A DNA stretch of 64,000 nucleotides from VFMC01 sp039796935 (lineage in GTDB: Bacteria; Actinomycetota; Acidimicrobiia; Acidimicrobiales; Ilumatobacteraceae). A program made the position numbers and the translations under genes. The notes beneath the pieces are model-generated. The model was given only the letters and a program-made list of their open reading frames with translations, made no database searches and was not told the DNA's origin. The stretch spans positions 33,773 through 97,772 of the forward strand of contig JBDKIV010000240.1 in the NCBI GenBank assembly GCA_039796935.1. Direction: 5' to 3'. Shown one piece after another: positions 43,299 to 52,445 of the stretch. Numbering within the stretch: position 1 is the stretch's first letter; every line of letters begins with the position of its first letter.

Positions 43299-46200
43299 GG
43301 TTCCCCCGTCTGTCCGACATCGGCGCCCGAGTCGGATTCGGGGGGCATCGCCGCCGCCTGCATCGCCTTCTTCGTCTTCGCGTCGAGCTTGGTCTCGGTC
43401 TCGTCGATCGCCGCCCGGTAGGCACCCCAGATCCACGATGCGGCGCGAGCGGCACACCCGCCGGTCGACCCGCCACCGTGACCACCGGGGCCGAGCAACC
43501 AGTCGAGTCGCTCGGGGACCTCGACGGCCAGGAAGTCGTCGAACGACACCTCGGACCACACCATCGCGGCGTGCTCGTCGTAGCCGATGTCGTCACCCTC
43601 GAACGCAGCGCGCGCCTTGGCCGCCTGACCGGCGGCAAGCTGGAACGACGTCTCGTCGAGCAACGGCACCACGTCGTGGCGAGCCCACCACAGCACGGTG
43701 ATGGCAGCCCGGAGCAGGCGATCGACCGCATCGCCGTCGGTCTCGTCGCCCCGGCGCACCCTGAGCCGATAGGTGACCGGCGCCGTACCCGACGAAGGCC
43801 TGCCGATGACCACCGCCGTCCAGTCGAGGTCGGGGCGCTCCCGGTGCAACACCGCCAACCGGAGTGCGGCGGTCAGGCGGTGCCACGGCTTCGTCGTGCC
43901 GTACCGGACGTCGACGAGGCACCCGTCACGATCACCGACGACCAGGTGACCGATGGTGCCCGACAGCTCGACCCGTTCGAGCCGACCCGCGATCTCGACC
44001 TCGATCGCCTGCTCCACCTCGATGGCCTCGACCGCATGCACCGGAACACCGGCCACCTGCGCTGCCATCTGCAGGAGTTCGGCCTGCTCGCTGACGGTCT
44101 GGATCGTCGCCGAACCGAGTTCGCCCGGCGGGAGCCAGCCGTGAAGCCGGACCGCTTCTCTCCACTCGGCGACGTCGGTGACGCTCGAGTCGCTGCCGAG
44201 CGCTGCCAGCAACTCGCGGCCCAACTGCGCCCGGTGCAGTGCACTGGCTTCGACGGGCAGGCCGTCCTCGAGCGCAACGGACTCGCCCGGTAGCCGGATG
44301 TCGAGTCGCCGGCGGAGATAGACCTGGGCGGGACGTCGGACTGCGTCGAGCAGTTCGTCGAGGTCGACGTGACTGATCGGCGCAGGCGGCAGCGCCCACC
44401 GAGACCAGGCATCGCCTGCATCGAGCGTGCTTGCCGACGCCGAACGCTTCGCCAGCGCTGCGTCGAGCATCGCGGGGTCGAACGTGAACGGTCCCGGTCG
44501 AGTCGTCCCCAGCCCGCTCGGCCGGAGCGCTCGATCGTCGAACCCGTGGCGGGGGTGACGCACGACGACCGGGCCGAGTTGGTCGTCGAGGTCGACGAGG
44601 TCGCCGACGGTGTCGAGCAACTCGACCAACGGCACCGTGAACGGGGTCGCCTTGTTGGTGGTGATGTCTGCCCCGGTACAGGTGATGAGCAGTGCATCGC
44701 GTGCCGAGAGCACCGCATCGAGCAGGAGCTGTCGGCTCTCGAAGCGGGGATGCCGTTCTCCGATGCAGGGTCGCACGCCGAGGATGTCGTCGCCGTCGAA
44801 GCTCCCACCACGGAGCGTCCCGTCGTCGAGACCGAGCAGACAGACCACCCTGGCCGGCACCCCGCTCTGTGGCACGAGTGAACTGACCGTGACGGCCCCG
44901 GATCGCAGCGGCAGCCTGCCGGGGCGGTCGTCCAACCCATCGGCCAGGAGGGCACGGACGTCGGCCAGGCCGAGCAGAACCCTGTTGGGACCGTCGGGCC
45001 CGAGGGCGGCGTCGTCGATCTGGCGGAGTTGCCCGAGCACGGCCTGCCGCCGCCACATCTCGTCGGGGTCGACCGCACACAGGTCGTCCACCAGACGCTG
45101 GAGCAGTTCGATCCACTCGCCGACGGGTCGCTCGTCGCGCACCAGGTCGTGCAGATCGATCAGGCGCGCCACGAGATCGGCGACCGAGCCGATGAGATCG
45201 AGTTCGTCGGCACCGACCGGGTCGTACGGGACCACGTCGCCGAGCACCACGTGGGGTGTTGGCGCCGCGATCGCCGAGCCGGCGAGCAACTGGTCGACGA
45301 AGGACCGCCACGTCCCGGATCGTACGGAGCCGGGCACACCCCACTCGGCTCGATGCCCGGCCTCGAGGCCCCACTTGGCCCCGATCTCGCCGCACCAGTG
45401 CGCGAGTTGCTCGACATCGTCGAGCGTCCAGCCGAACCGTCGACGGACCGGCTCGAACTGTGCGAGTGCCAGCATCTCCGACAGCGTCGCCCTGCCCGAC
45501 ACCAGCACCAGCGCAGCCTGGAGTGCCTCGACGATCGGCTCGGCCGTCGAGAGCGAGCGATCACCGATCCGGACGGCGACCGGCAGGGCGCCGCGGGCGA
45601 ACACCGCCTCGATGAGCGGCGCGAATCGATCGAGATCGGGACACAGGACGACGACATCATGAGCAGCGAGCGTGGGATCGGCGACGAACAGGTGGCCGAG
45701 TGCATCACGCAGGGCCTCGATCTGACGGGTCTCACCGTGACACGCATGGACCTGGACACTCCCGTCGGAGGCGTCGAGGTGCGGGATGCGAGCGGGGACC
45801 CGGTCGAGGTGCACACCGGCCTGCAGCGCAGCCAAGAGCGAGGACGGCGGCGTTGGTGGCGCGGTCGACACCGAGCGCCACTCGATGTCGCGGACCCCGA
45901 CGATCAGCGACCTGGTCTCGAGTGCCGGGCGACCCCACGAGCCGAGGAGCGGGTGTCGCACAGCACCGACGACGTCTTCGGAGGTACGTGCGACCAGGCG
46001 TCCACCGACACCGGTCTCGACCGACTCCCACGCACTGCGCGACGGATGGCGCAGGAAGAGATGCACGTCGCGGACACCACCGAGGGCCTGGAGCACCCGG
46101 AGTTGCGCCGGCGCGACCGATCCGAAACCGAACAGACAGACCCGGTCGGGAAGCTGCGGGGTGACCTGCCCCGAGCTGAGCGCGTCGAACAGCATCGGCA

Positions 46201-46762
46201 GCTGCTCGGGCGGACTCGGCTCGCCGATGGTTCGACGGACCGCACGCCAGAGCCGTGCCTGCCACTGGTGGTTCGGTGGCAGCTCGGCCCCGGTTCCGTC
46301 CTCGTCGCGGCCCTTTGCCCAGGCCATGATCAGATCGGGCCGCTGCGTGGCGTATCGATCGAACAGATCGGCGATCCGCCGTGCCAGCGCCCATCGCTCG
46401 TGGGTGCTCCGATCGGGCCCCGGCACGTCGTGGTCTCCGGACGCCACGAGCTCGAGCACCGACCAGGTGAGGGCCGACACGTGCCACCGATCGAGCTGGT
46501 GCCGCACGCCCGGTTCTCTGCCGAGCGCTCGCGACACGAACTGACCGGGGAAGATGAACTCGATGTTGGCGACGACCCCGTCGCCGAGCGACCCACTCGC
46601 CCCGAGCCGCTGGCCGAGACCGGCCATCGCGGCATCGCCCATGCCGACCGTCGGCACCACCACCACATCGGGCTGGAACGCGTCGGCCGGGGGTACCGAC
46701 AGCACCGAAGCCATCTCGACGAGGAGCGGCTCGAGGCGGTCGGCGTGGTGGAGGTGCAACAT
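43295..46762 (-). CDS. recC: Exodeoxyribonuclease V gamma chain (RecC)
   Basis: This encodes 1155 residues, the expected RecC size. The N-terminal H-H-A-D-R-L-E-P-L, V-V-V-P-T-V-G-M and F-I-F-P-G-Q-F-V are typical, and L-F-G-F-G-S-V-A-P and V-C-L-L-G-L-D-D-G are conserved helicase-remnant segments of RecC. RecC recognises the recombination hot-spot sequence in the RecBCD complex. The ATG at 46762 is preferred because AAGGTG lies nine bases before it; an in-frame GTG four codons upstream is the alternative. Confidence 0.92.
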   Translation of the reverse strand: MLHLHHADRLEPLLVEMASVLSVPPADAFQPDVVVVPTVGMGDAAMAGLGQRLGASGSLGDGVVANIEFIFPGQFVSRALGREPGVRHQLDRWHVSALTWSVLELVASGDHDVPGPDRSTHERWALARRIADLFDRYATQRPDLIMAWAKGRDEDGTGAELPPNHQWQARLWRAVRRTIGEPSPPEQLPMLFDALSSGQVTPQLPDRVCLFGFGSVAPAQLRVLQALGGVRDVHLFLRHPSRSAWESVETGVGGRLVARTSEDVVGAVRHPLLGSWGRPALETRSLIVGVRDIEWRSVSTAPPTPPSSLLAALQAGVHLDRVPARIPHLDASDGSVQVHACHGETRQIEALRDALGHLFVADPTLAAHDVVVLCPDLDRFAPLIEAVFARGALPVAVRIGDRSLSTAEPIVEALQAALVLVSGRATLSEMLALAQFEPVRRRFGWTLDDVEQLAHWCGEIGAKWGLEAGHRAEWGVPGSVRSGTWRSFVDQLLAGSAIAAPTPHVVLGDVVPYDPVGADELDLIGSVADLVARLIDLHDLVRDERPVGEWIELLQRLVDDLCAVDPDEMWRRQAVLGQLRQIDDAALGPDGPNRVLLGLADVRALLADGLDDRPGRLPLRSGAVTVSSLVPQSGVPARVVCLLGLDDGTLRGGSFDGDDILGVRPCIGERHPRFESRQLLLDAVLSARDALLITCTGADITTNKATPFTVPLVELLDTVGDLVDLDDQLGPVVVRHPRHGFDDRALRPSGLGTTRPGPFTFDPAMLDAALAKRSASASTLDAGDAWSRWALPPAPISHVDLDELLDAVRRPAQVYLRRRLDIRLPGESVALEDGLPVEASALHRAQLGRELLAALGSDSSVTDVAEWREAVRLHGWLPPGELGSATIQTVSEQAELLQMAAQVAGVPVHAVEAIEVEQAIEVEIAGRLERVELSGTIGHLVVGDRDGCLVDVRYGTTKPWHRLTAALRLAVLHRERPDLDWTAVVIGRPSSGTAPVTYRLRVRRGDETDGDAVDRLLRAAITVLWWARHDVVPLLDETSFQLAAGQAAKARAAFEGDDIGYDEHAAMVWSEVSFDDFLAVEVPERLDWLLGPGGHGGGSTGGCAARAASWIWGAYRAAIDETETKLDAKTKKAMQAAAMPPESDSGADVGQTGEP

Positions 46763-46826
46763 GGTGCCGCTCACCTTAGGGACGGGGTGTCACAGTGAGG
46801 GACGTTCTCACGTCGATCGTCGACCC

Positions 46827-47402
46827 TCAACCCCAGATCCTTCCGATGGCGTGGTCGAGCTCGAGGACCAGCGGTGTGCGTCCCATACGGGCCTCGAACA
46901 CCTCGCGGAGCGAGGTGTAGTACCAGCAGGACTGCGCGCGAGTCGCGTTGAAGCGCTCCCACAGGACGTCGCCGTGGGTGACCTCGTCGGTCGCCAACGA
47001 CCGACAGTTGTGCACCTTGTCGGCCAAGGACACCAACAGCACCCGCTCGTCGACCGACATCAGATGATCGAGATAGGCCTGCTTGCGGGCCTGCCACGGT
47101 GGCTTCGGGTGCTGATCGGTGTCGCTGCAGGCGATGACGATGTCGGCGACCAGGTCGCCGTAGTCGCGCCTGATCAGCTCGGCCGTGTCGGCTCCGCCGG
47201 CATCTTCGACCGCGTCGTGCAGGAGCCCTGCGATCGCCTGGTCCTCGCTACCGCCGTGCTCGAGCACGAGCGACGCCACGCCGAGCAGGTGCGAGAGGTA
47301 CGTGATCTCGGTGCCCTTGCGGACCTGGTCGGCGTGCAACGTCGCCGCCAGGGCGACCGCATCGGCGAAGCGCTGCGTCGGTGTGTTGATCGGCTTCGTC
47401 AT
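46827..47402 (-). CDS. HD-domain protein, RelA/SpoT hydrolase-like
   Basis: This encodes 191 residues. The HD motif is L-L-H-D-A-V-E-D-A with an upstream histidine in Y-L-S-H-L-L-G-V, matching the metal sites of ppGpp-hydrolase-like small HD proteins. K-V-H-N-C and D-K-V-H stretches follow. It may be a single-domain alarmone hydrolase or nucleotide phosphohydrolase. GGGGAG stands before the ATG. It lies 64 bases upstream of recC on the same strand. Confidence 0.85.
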   Translation of the reverse strand: MTKPINTPTQRFADAVALAATLHADQVRKGTEITYLSHLLGVASLVLEHGGSEDQAIAGLLHDAVEDAGGADTAELIRRDYGDLVADIVIACSDTDQHPKPPWQARKQAYLDHLMSVDERVLLVSLADKVHNCRSLATDEVTHGDVLWERFNATRAQSCWYYTSLREVFEARMGRTPLVLELDHAIGRIWG

Positions 47403-47493
47403 GGCGTGCTCCCCGCTGGTGGTTCCGTTCGTGCCCAGCATCGGAACGGACGATCGGGCAGTGGGTGTGACACCCCCGGGCCGGCGCCCCGTC

Positions 47494-49029
47494 TCAGGCC
47501 TCGGCCCGAGGCATGAACCGGTACACGAATCCGCTGAGGACCAGGCACACGAGTCCGCCCATCCACATCGCCGCCGCCTGACCGGCGAGCCAACCGTTCC
47601 CCGCCGCCTCGACGAGCCCTGCGCTGAGTTCGGGATACTCGGCGGCGTACCGCTCGGCGACACCGAGCGCACCATTGAGCGATCGACTCACGGTCAACAC
47701 GATGTCGTCGCTCACCTGCGACGTGACCTCACTCGGCAGCGACTCGACGAGCCGGTCGACGTACCGGCTGTAGAACACTGCCGAGACGGCGCCGAACAGC
47801 GCAATGCCGAGTGCACCACCGAAGTCGCGTGTGACGTCGTTGACCGCCGAACCGATGCCCGCCTGTTCGGGTGGGAGCGAGTTCATGATCGCATTGGTCG
47901 TCGGTGTGCCGGTCAGGCCGACACCGACCCCGAGCAGCAACATCCCGAACCCGATCGGGAGGTACGCCGTGTCGGGCCCCCACAGCGCAGCCAGGGCGAA
48001 CGACGCTGCCATGGCGATCAGCCCGAGCGCGATCACCCGGTTCGAGCCCCATGGGAGGTCGAGCTTGGCCGCCACCTGTGACATCACGAGCATTCCCACC
48101 GACATCGGCAAGCCAGCCAGGCCGGCCGCGAGCGGCGAGTAGTCGAGCACGTTCTGGAAGAACTGCGAGCTGAGGAACGAATACCCGAAGGAGCCGAAGA
48201 ACACCAGCGTCACCGTCAGCGCAGCGATCCCGAACCGGGGAACACGCAGGATCCGCAGATCGAGCAGCGGATGCTGCGCTCTCAACTCGTGGCGCACGAA
48301 GAGCGCTCCCGACACCACCGCCACCACCAGACCTGCCAGCACCTTGCCCTCGAGGCCGCTGATCGGCCACTCGATGACGGTGAACAGCAGCGACCCCACG
48401 AACACCACGCTGTACACGCCACCGACCCAGTCGACCGCGTGATCCGGGGCGCCGCCATCGCGCGGCAGACCGAACCAGCCGAGCACCAGCGCGACCAGGG
48501 CGATCGGGGCGCCGATGACGAACACGCTCCCCCACCACACGTGCTCGAGCAAGAGGCCCGCCACCACCGGAGCGAACGCCGCACCTGCCGACGCCACGCC
48601 GGCCCACAGTCCGATCGCCTTCATCCGCTCGGTCGCATCGGTGTAGATCGACGTGATGAACGACAGCGTCGTCGGGAACAGCATGGCGACGGCGACGCCG
48701 GTGAAGGCACGCGCGACGATGAGCGATCCAGCAGTCGGCGCCCACGCAGACACCAGCGATCCCGGCACCGTCAAGCAGGCACCGAGCAGGAACATCTGTC
48801 GTCGGCCGTATCGATCGCCGACGGCGCCGGCGATGAGCACGAACGAGGTGAGGGCGATGGTGAACGAGTCGGAGATCCAGGCGATGCCCGAACCCTCGGC
48901 ACCGAGGTCTGCGGCGATGCTCGGCAACGCGACGTTGGTGACCGACATGTTCATCACCGACACGAAGGCTCCGATGAGCAGCACGGTCATGGTGAGCGCA
49001 CGATTGGGCGTACGAGCTGCGAGGTTCAT
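47494..49029 (-). CDS. MFS transporter, EmrB/QacA (DHA2) type drug exporter
   Basis: This encodes 511 residues with 14 hydrophobic segments. N-terminal M-N-M-S-V-T-N-V-A-L-P-S-I and G-D-R-Y-G-R-R are typical of the DHA2 subfamily; G-x-x-x-G-P-x-x-G motif C is replaced by A-G-A-A-F-A-P-V-V-A-G. It is expected to expel amphiphilic drugs with protons. No regulator is adjacent. It lies between the HD gene and a small divergent hypothetical gene. Confidence 0.9.
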   Translation of the reverse strand: MNLAARTPNRALTMTVLLIGAFVSVMNMSVTNVALPSIAADLGAEGSGIAWISDSFTIALTSFVLIAGAVGDRYGRRQMFLLGACLTVPGSLVSAWAPTAGSLIVARAFTGVAVAMLFPTTLSFITSIYTDATERMKAIGLWAGVASAGAAFAPVVAGLLLEHVWWGSVFVIGAPIALVALVLGWFGLPRDGGAPDHAVDWVGGVYSVVFVGSLLFTVIEWPISGLEGKVLAGLVVAVVSGALFVRHELRAQHPLLDLRILRVPRFGIAALTVTLVFFGSFGYSFLSSQFFQNVLDYSPLAAGLAGLPMSVGMLVMSQVAAKLDLPWGSNRVIALGLIAMAASFALAALWGPDTAYLPIGFGMLLLGVGVGLTGTPTTNAIMNSLPPEQAGIGSAVNDVTRDFGGALGIALFGAVSAVFYSRYVDRLVESLPSEVTSQVSDDIVLTVSRSLNGALGVAERYAAEYPELSAGLVEAAGNGWLAGQAAAMWMGGLVCLVLSGFVYRFMPRAEA

Positions 49030-49072
49030 GGCCCGCCGATCATCGCGCAACGAACCGGTAGCGTCGCGCCTC

Positions 49073-49384
49073 ATGTTGGTCCACACCACCGCCACGACCG
49101 CCGAGGTCCGCGAGCCCGACGTGCTCACCAGCCTGTCGGTGACGACCAGCGCAGGGATCGACCTCGGGGCGGTCCTCGGCGACCTCGGAACGGTGGACGA
49201 GGGCGGCGAGCATGTCTGGCTGTCGATCGAGGAACTCCGGCGACGAGCAGCGTCACTCGTGCCCGAGGCGGAACGGGACGACTGGAGCCGCGGCTTCGAC
49301 GGGATGGTCGGGTACGCGAGCTCGAAGGGCTGGACATCGCCCGAGGGATCGCACCTGCGCGCCCACATCACCCGAGCCGAGTGA
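49073..49384 (+). CDS. Hypothetical protein
   Basis: This encodes 103 residues, with no recognised domain. The ATG is 43 bases from the divergent MFS start. The protein is mixed alpha/beta and acidic, with a C-terminal G-F-D-G-M-V-G-Y-A-S-S-K-G-W. It is probably a small cytosolic protein. Confidence 0.55.
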   Translation: MLVHTTATTAEVREPDVLTSLSVTTSAGIDLGAVLGDLGTVDEGGEHVWLSIEELRRRAASLVPEAERDDWSRGFDGMVGYASSKGWTSPEGSHLRAHITRAE

Positions 49385-49454
49385 GCAGAGCGAGCAGGGT
49401 GAGCAGCCGAACGGCGCTCGACCGACGCCGGCCATCAGGTGACGCCGGGTGATG

Positions 49455-50870
49455 TCAGAGGTATCCGCCGACGACGTGTGACGGCCGGTGAGACCGGAAC
49501 ACGGGTGGCGCAGGCACGGCTGCGGCCGACAGGCGGCAGAGGTCGGTGGTGGACAGCGGTACCGACGCACCCGCTGCACCCGCTGCACCCACGAGCAGTT
49601 CGGCCTGTCGACGGGTGACCTCGGTGAACAAGCGCCGGACCTCGCGGCCGTTACCGAACCCACGATGCCGCGGCCAGGCCTCGATGTACCGTCGAACGGC
49701 AGTGGTCGCATCGTCGTCGAGGTGGTAGTCGTTCGCGGTCGCCAAGTCGGCGAAGATCTGCTCGAGTTCGCTGGTGGCGTAGTCGGCAAACCCGACCGTC
49801 AGGTCGAACCTGCTTCGAAGACCCGGATTGGAGTCGATGAACCGCGCCATCTCGAGCGGGTAGCCGGCCACCACCACCGCCATCTGGCCGCGGTGCACCT
49901 CCATGAATCGGAGCAGTGTGTCGATCGCCTCGTGCCCGTAGTCACGCTCGCCGCCGACGAGCGTGTACGCCTCGTCGATGAAGAGCACGCCACCGAGCGC
50001 CTGTCGACAGACCTCGGTGGTCCGCAGAGCCGTCTGACCGAGATACGGCGCGACCAGTCCGGCCCGGTCGGTCTCGACGAGTTGGCCCGTGGGTAGCAGG
50101 CCGATCGATCGGTACAGCTCGCCCAGCAACCTCGCCACCGTGGTCTTGCCCGTCCCGGGGTTGCCGACGAACACGAGGTGCGGAGAGATCTGGGCGCCGG
50201 CGAGGCCGCGCCGGCGCCGCTCGGCAGCCACCCGCTGGGCGGTGACCAGCCGACGGATCTCACGCTTGACGACGTGCAGGCCGACCATGCCGTCGAGCTC
50301 TGCCAGCACGTCGTCGACCGACCGCGAGCGGGCCGAGGCGGCCGCAGATGGACGCTCTTCCGGCACACCCTGATCCGGCACAGCCTGATCGGGCACAGCC
50401 TGATCGGGCACGCTCTGCTCCGGCACGCTCTGATCCGGCACGACGGGGGCGGGGACGAGCAGTTCGCCCAGTCGGCCGCGGGCTCGTCTGGCCATGTGGG
50501 TGAGCGCGTCGAGCACCTCGTCGAGCTCCTCGCCCGTGACCGCACCGGCCACCATGGTGTGCGACACCATGAGCACCGACGGCACCGAGCCGGGTACCGA
50601 CGCCCGGTCGACGTGCAAGGTGGCAAAGGGCATCACCCCGCTGCGGGTGGCGACCCAGTGCATCACCGCCGGATCGTCCTCGACGTCGTCGACGTACATG
50701 TCGAGAGCGAGCACCAGCGTCCCGTTGTAGCGGGCATACAGGCGCGCACTCAGGGATTCGCCGCGGATGATCACCTCGAGTGGGTCGTCCTCGGTCATCT
50801 CGCCACCCGCGACCCGGTCGGCGCGCTGGGCGAGGAGCCCGCCGAGCAGGGCGTGGAGACCGGCGGTCAC
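49455..50870 (-). CDS. AAA+ ATPase of CbxX/CfqX type
   Basis: This encodes 471 residues. The N-terminal 170 residues have no known domain. A tandem V-P-D-Q/E-x repeat linker (residues about 142-166) precedes the AAA+ module: F-V-G-N-P-G-T-G-K-T-T-V-A-R-L-L, L-F-I-D-E-A-Y-T-L and a C-terminal lid. Members remodel protein complexes (Rubisco activase CbbX) or act in ESX-type secretion (EccA). The GTG at 50870 overlaps the previous stop. It shares an operon with the unknown and sigma-like genes upstream. Confidence 0.85.
   Translation of the reverse strand: MTAGLHALLGGLLAQRADRVAGGEMTEDDPLEVIIRGESLSARLYARYNGTLVLALDMYVDDVEDDPAVMHWVATRSGVMPFATLHVDRASVPGSVPSVLMVSHTMVAGAVTGEELDEVLDALTHMARRARGRLGELLVPAPVVPDQSVPEQSVPDQAVPDQAVPDQGVPEERPSAAASARSRSVDDVLAELDGMVGLHVVKREIRRLVTAQRVAAERRRRGLAGAQISPHLVFVGNPGTGKTTVARLLGELYRSIGLLPTGQLVETDRAGLVAPYLGQTALRTTEVCRQALGGVLFIDEAYTLVGGERDYGHEAIDTLLRFMEVHRGQMAVVVAGYPLEMARFIDSNPGLRSRFDLTVGFADYATSELEQIFADLATANDYHLDDDATTAVRRYIEAWPRHRGFGNGREVRRLFTEVTRRQAELLVGAAGAAGASVPLSTTDLCRLSAAAVPAPPVFRSHRPSHVVGGYL
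50371..50445. repeat. Five 15-bp tandem repeats coding for a V-P-D-Q-x linker
   Basis: Five units of 15 bases (TGATCCGGCACAGCC type) with few changes encode five-residue repeats in the AAA+ protein linker. The unit length keeps frame, so copy-number change would alter linker length only. Confidence 0.8.
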
Positions 50871-51655
50871 GGCCCCTCCTCGGTGCGCAGTCGCCGATGG
50901 TCGTCGATCGTGGAGGAGAGTGCATCGATCCCTCGCGCCACGGCGCGCCAGGTGCTCGATCGATCGATGTCGGTGAGTGCCTGGCGAAGCAGCGACCGTT
51001 CGCTGGCAGTCAGGGGCAAGCCACCGCGAACGCATTCGACGGCACGGGCCGCCAGGCCCGGAGCGGGGCGTCGTTGCTCGGCGATCACCCCCGCGAGCTC
51101 GTGGAGGGCCCCGACGAAACGGAGCACGGGTGTGAGGTCATCGAATTCATCTCCACCAGCGGTGGGGGTGTCCACCTCGGCAGCGATGGTGCTGGCGAGG
51201 TGGACGAGGGCCGACGCCAGCTCGCGGCTGACGGCACGAGGTGCTGGCTCGCCGGCGACCTCGTCGCCACCGACGGGACCGGACAACGAGAGGTCGTCGA
51301 GTGTGAGCACGACGGTGGCAGTGAGCGACGTCGATACATCGGGAGCGAGACGCGCCGATCGTTCGACGAGCGCTCTGGCGGCCTCGGTGAGCGCCGGAGG
51401 CAGGGTGGGGAACCGACCCTGCCGGATACGGGCGGCCGAGCCGATGATCTGTACCGACCGTACGACGCGACGACCACCGACCGATGCCCAGCGAACGACG
51501 CAGTCGGCGTCGAGGTACTCGACCTCGTCCGCACCATGAGTCGAGGGATTCGCATCGTCGGTACGACCGCCGTGGTCGAGTTGAGCGAACAGGACGTCGC
51601 CGAGCGGCCGGTAGCGCAGCGCCAGCACGGCGGAACCTTGCGGTGCAGCGATCAT
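50867..51655 (-). CDS. Hypothetical protein of the sigma-like/AAA+ operon
   Basis: This encodes 262 residues, with no recognised domain. The N-terminal half is beta-rich and the C-terminal half alpha-helical with Ala/Glu/Arg-rich segments. Start and stop overlap the neighbouring genes by four bases each. It may be an adaptor or effector of the AAA+ ATPase. I find no catalytic motif. Confidence 0.6.
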   Translation of the reverse strand: MIAAPQGSAVLALRYRPLGDVLFAQLDHGGRTDDANPSTHGADEVEYLDADCVVRWASVGGRRVVRSVQIIGSAARIRQGRFPTLPPALTEAARALVERSARLAPDVSTSLTATVVLTLDDLSLSGPVGGDEVAGEPAPRAVSRELASALVHLASTIAAEVDTPTAGGDEFDDLTPVLRFVGALHELAGVIAEQRRPAPGLAARAVECVRGGLPLTASERSLLRQALTDIDRSSTWRAVARGIDALSSTIDDHRRLRTEEGP

Positions 51656-52302
51656 GCCTCGTCACCCCTCGCTGCAGCAGCCGTCCGCACGAGTGTCCTC
51701 ATGCCGTTGCTGACGTCACGGTTGACGGTCTCGCGGCGTCGCCGCTGTCGGGTGCCGATGACCGATTGGTCGACCCCCAGACCCTTGTCGAGGTAGATCG
51801 CCTCGGCTTGCCGTGCCGGGATCGTCCCGAGCAGACCGACGACGGTCTCGGTCGCATCGAGCACCTCGACGAGCTCGTCGAACGCGTCGGTCTCGGCGGC
51901 CAGGGTCTCGAAGATCCCGAGACCGGTCTCGCCGTCACGCCGATCGCCGGATACGACCGTACGGCGCACGACGACCTCGCCCTGATCGTCGCGGGTGATC
52001 CGGGCACCGACTCCACGCTGGGCGTTCTGGGTCCGATCGAAGTCGATGGCGGTCGTCCGGGCGACCACACCGGCGTACACCGCCGGGTTGGGGTACTGCA
52101 CCATCAGGCCGTCGATGTCGCGAACCAGGCGCTCGACCACCAGCGCGGTGATGTCGTCGACATCGAACGGTGAACGGGTGCTCGCCAACCGGCGAGATGC
52201 CTCGCGCAGGACGGCGGCGATGTACTCGTTGCGGAGGGCCTCCTCGTGCCGGGCATCGTGGTGGCGACCGAGGCGCGCCATGGCGCGGGTGGGTTCGGGC
52301 AT
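51652..52302 (-). CDS. Sigma-70-like (ECF-type) protein
   Basis: This encodes 216 residues. Residues 40-110 look like a region 2 core (P-N-P-A-V-Y-A-G-V-V-A-R-T-T-A-I-D-F-D-R). The C-terminal part (L-G-T-I-P-A-R-Q-A-E-A-I-Y-L-D-K-G-L-G-V then R-Q-R-R-R-R-E-T-V) resembles region 4. AGGAGG precedes the ATG. The following two genes overlap by four bases, so this is the first gene of a three-gene operon, probably regulating its own promoter. No anti-sigma factor gene is seen. Confidence 0.6.
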   Translation of the reverse strand: MPEPTRAMARLGRHHDARHEEALRNEYIAAVLREASRRLASTRSPFDVDDITALVVERLVRDIDGLMVQYPNPAVYAGVVARTTAIDFDRTQNAQRGVGARITRDDQGEVVVRRTVVSGDRRDGETGLGIFETLAAETDAFDELVEVLDATETVVGLLGTIPARQAEAIYLDKGLGVDQSVIGTRQRRRRETVNRDVSNGMRTLVRTAAAARGDEA

Positions 52303-52445
52303 GGTGGGGTCCTCCTGTGTGGGACGTGACGGGTTCTGACGAGTGGGCTGGTGCGTGTTGGCGGGAGGCTCCTCTGTTCGTTCCACTGGTGTGGTTCCGG
52401 GACTCACCCGGCGAAACGGCATCATGACAAGGGGGTGTGACATCG

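Noticed and set aside
39993..43421. Plus-strand 1142-codon frame antisense to recB
   Set aside because: High-GC shadow of recB; no protein motifs.
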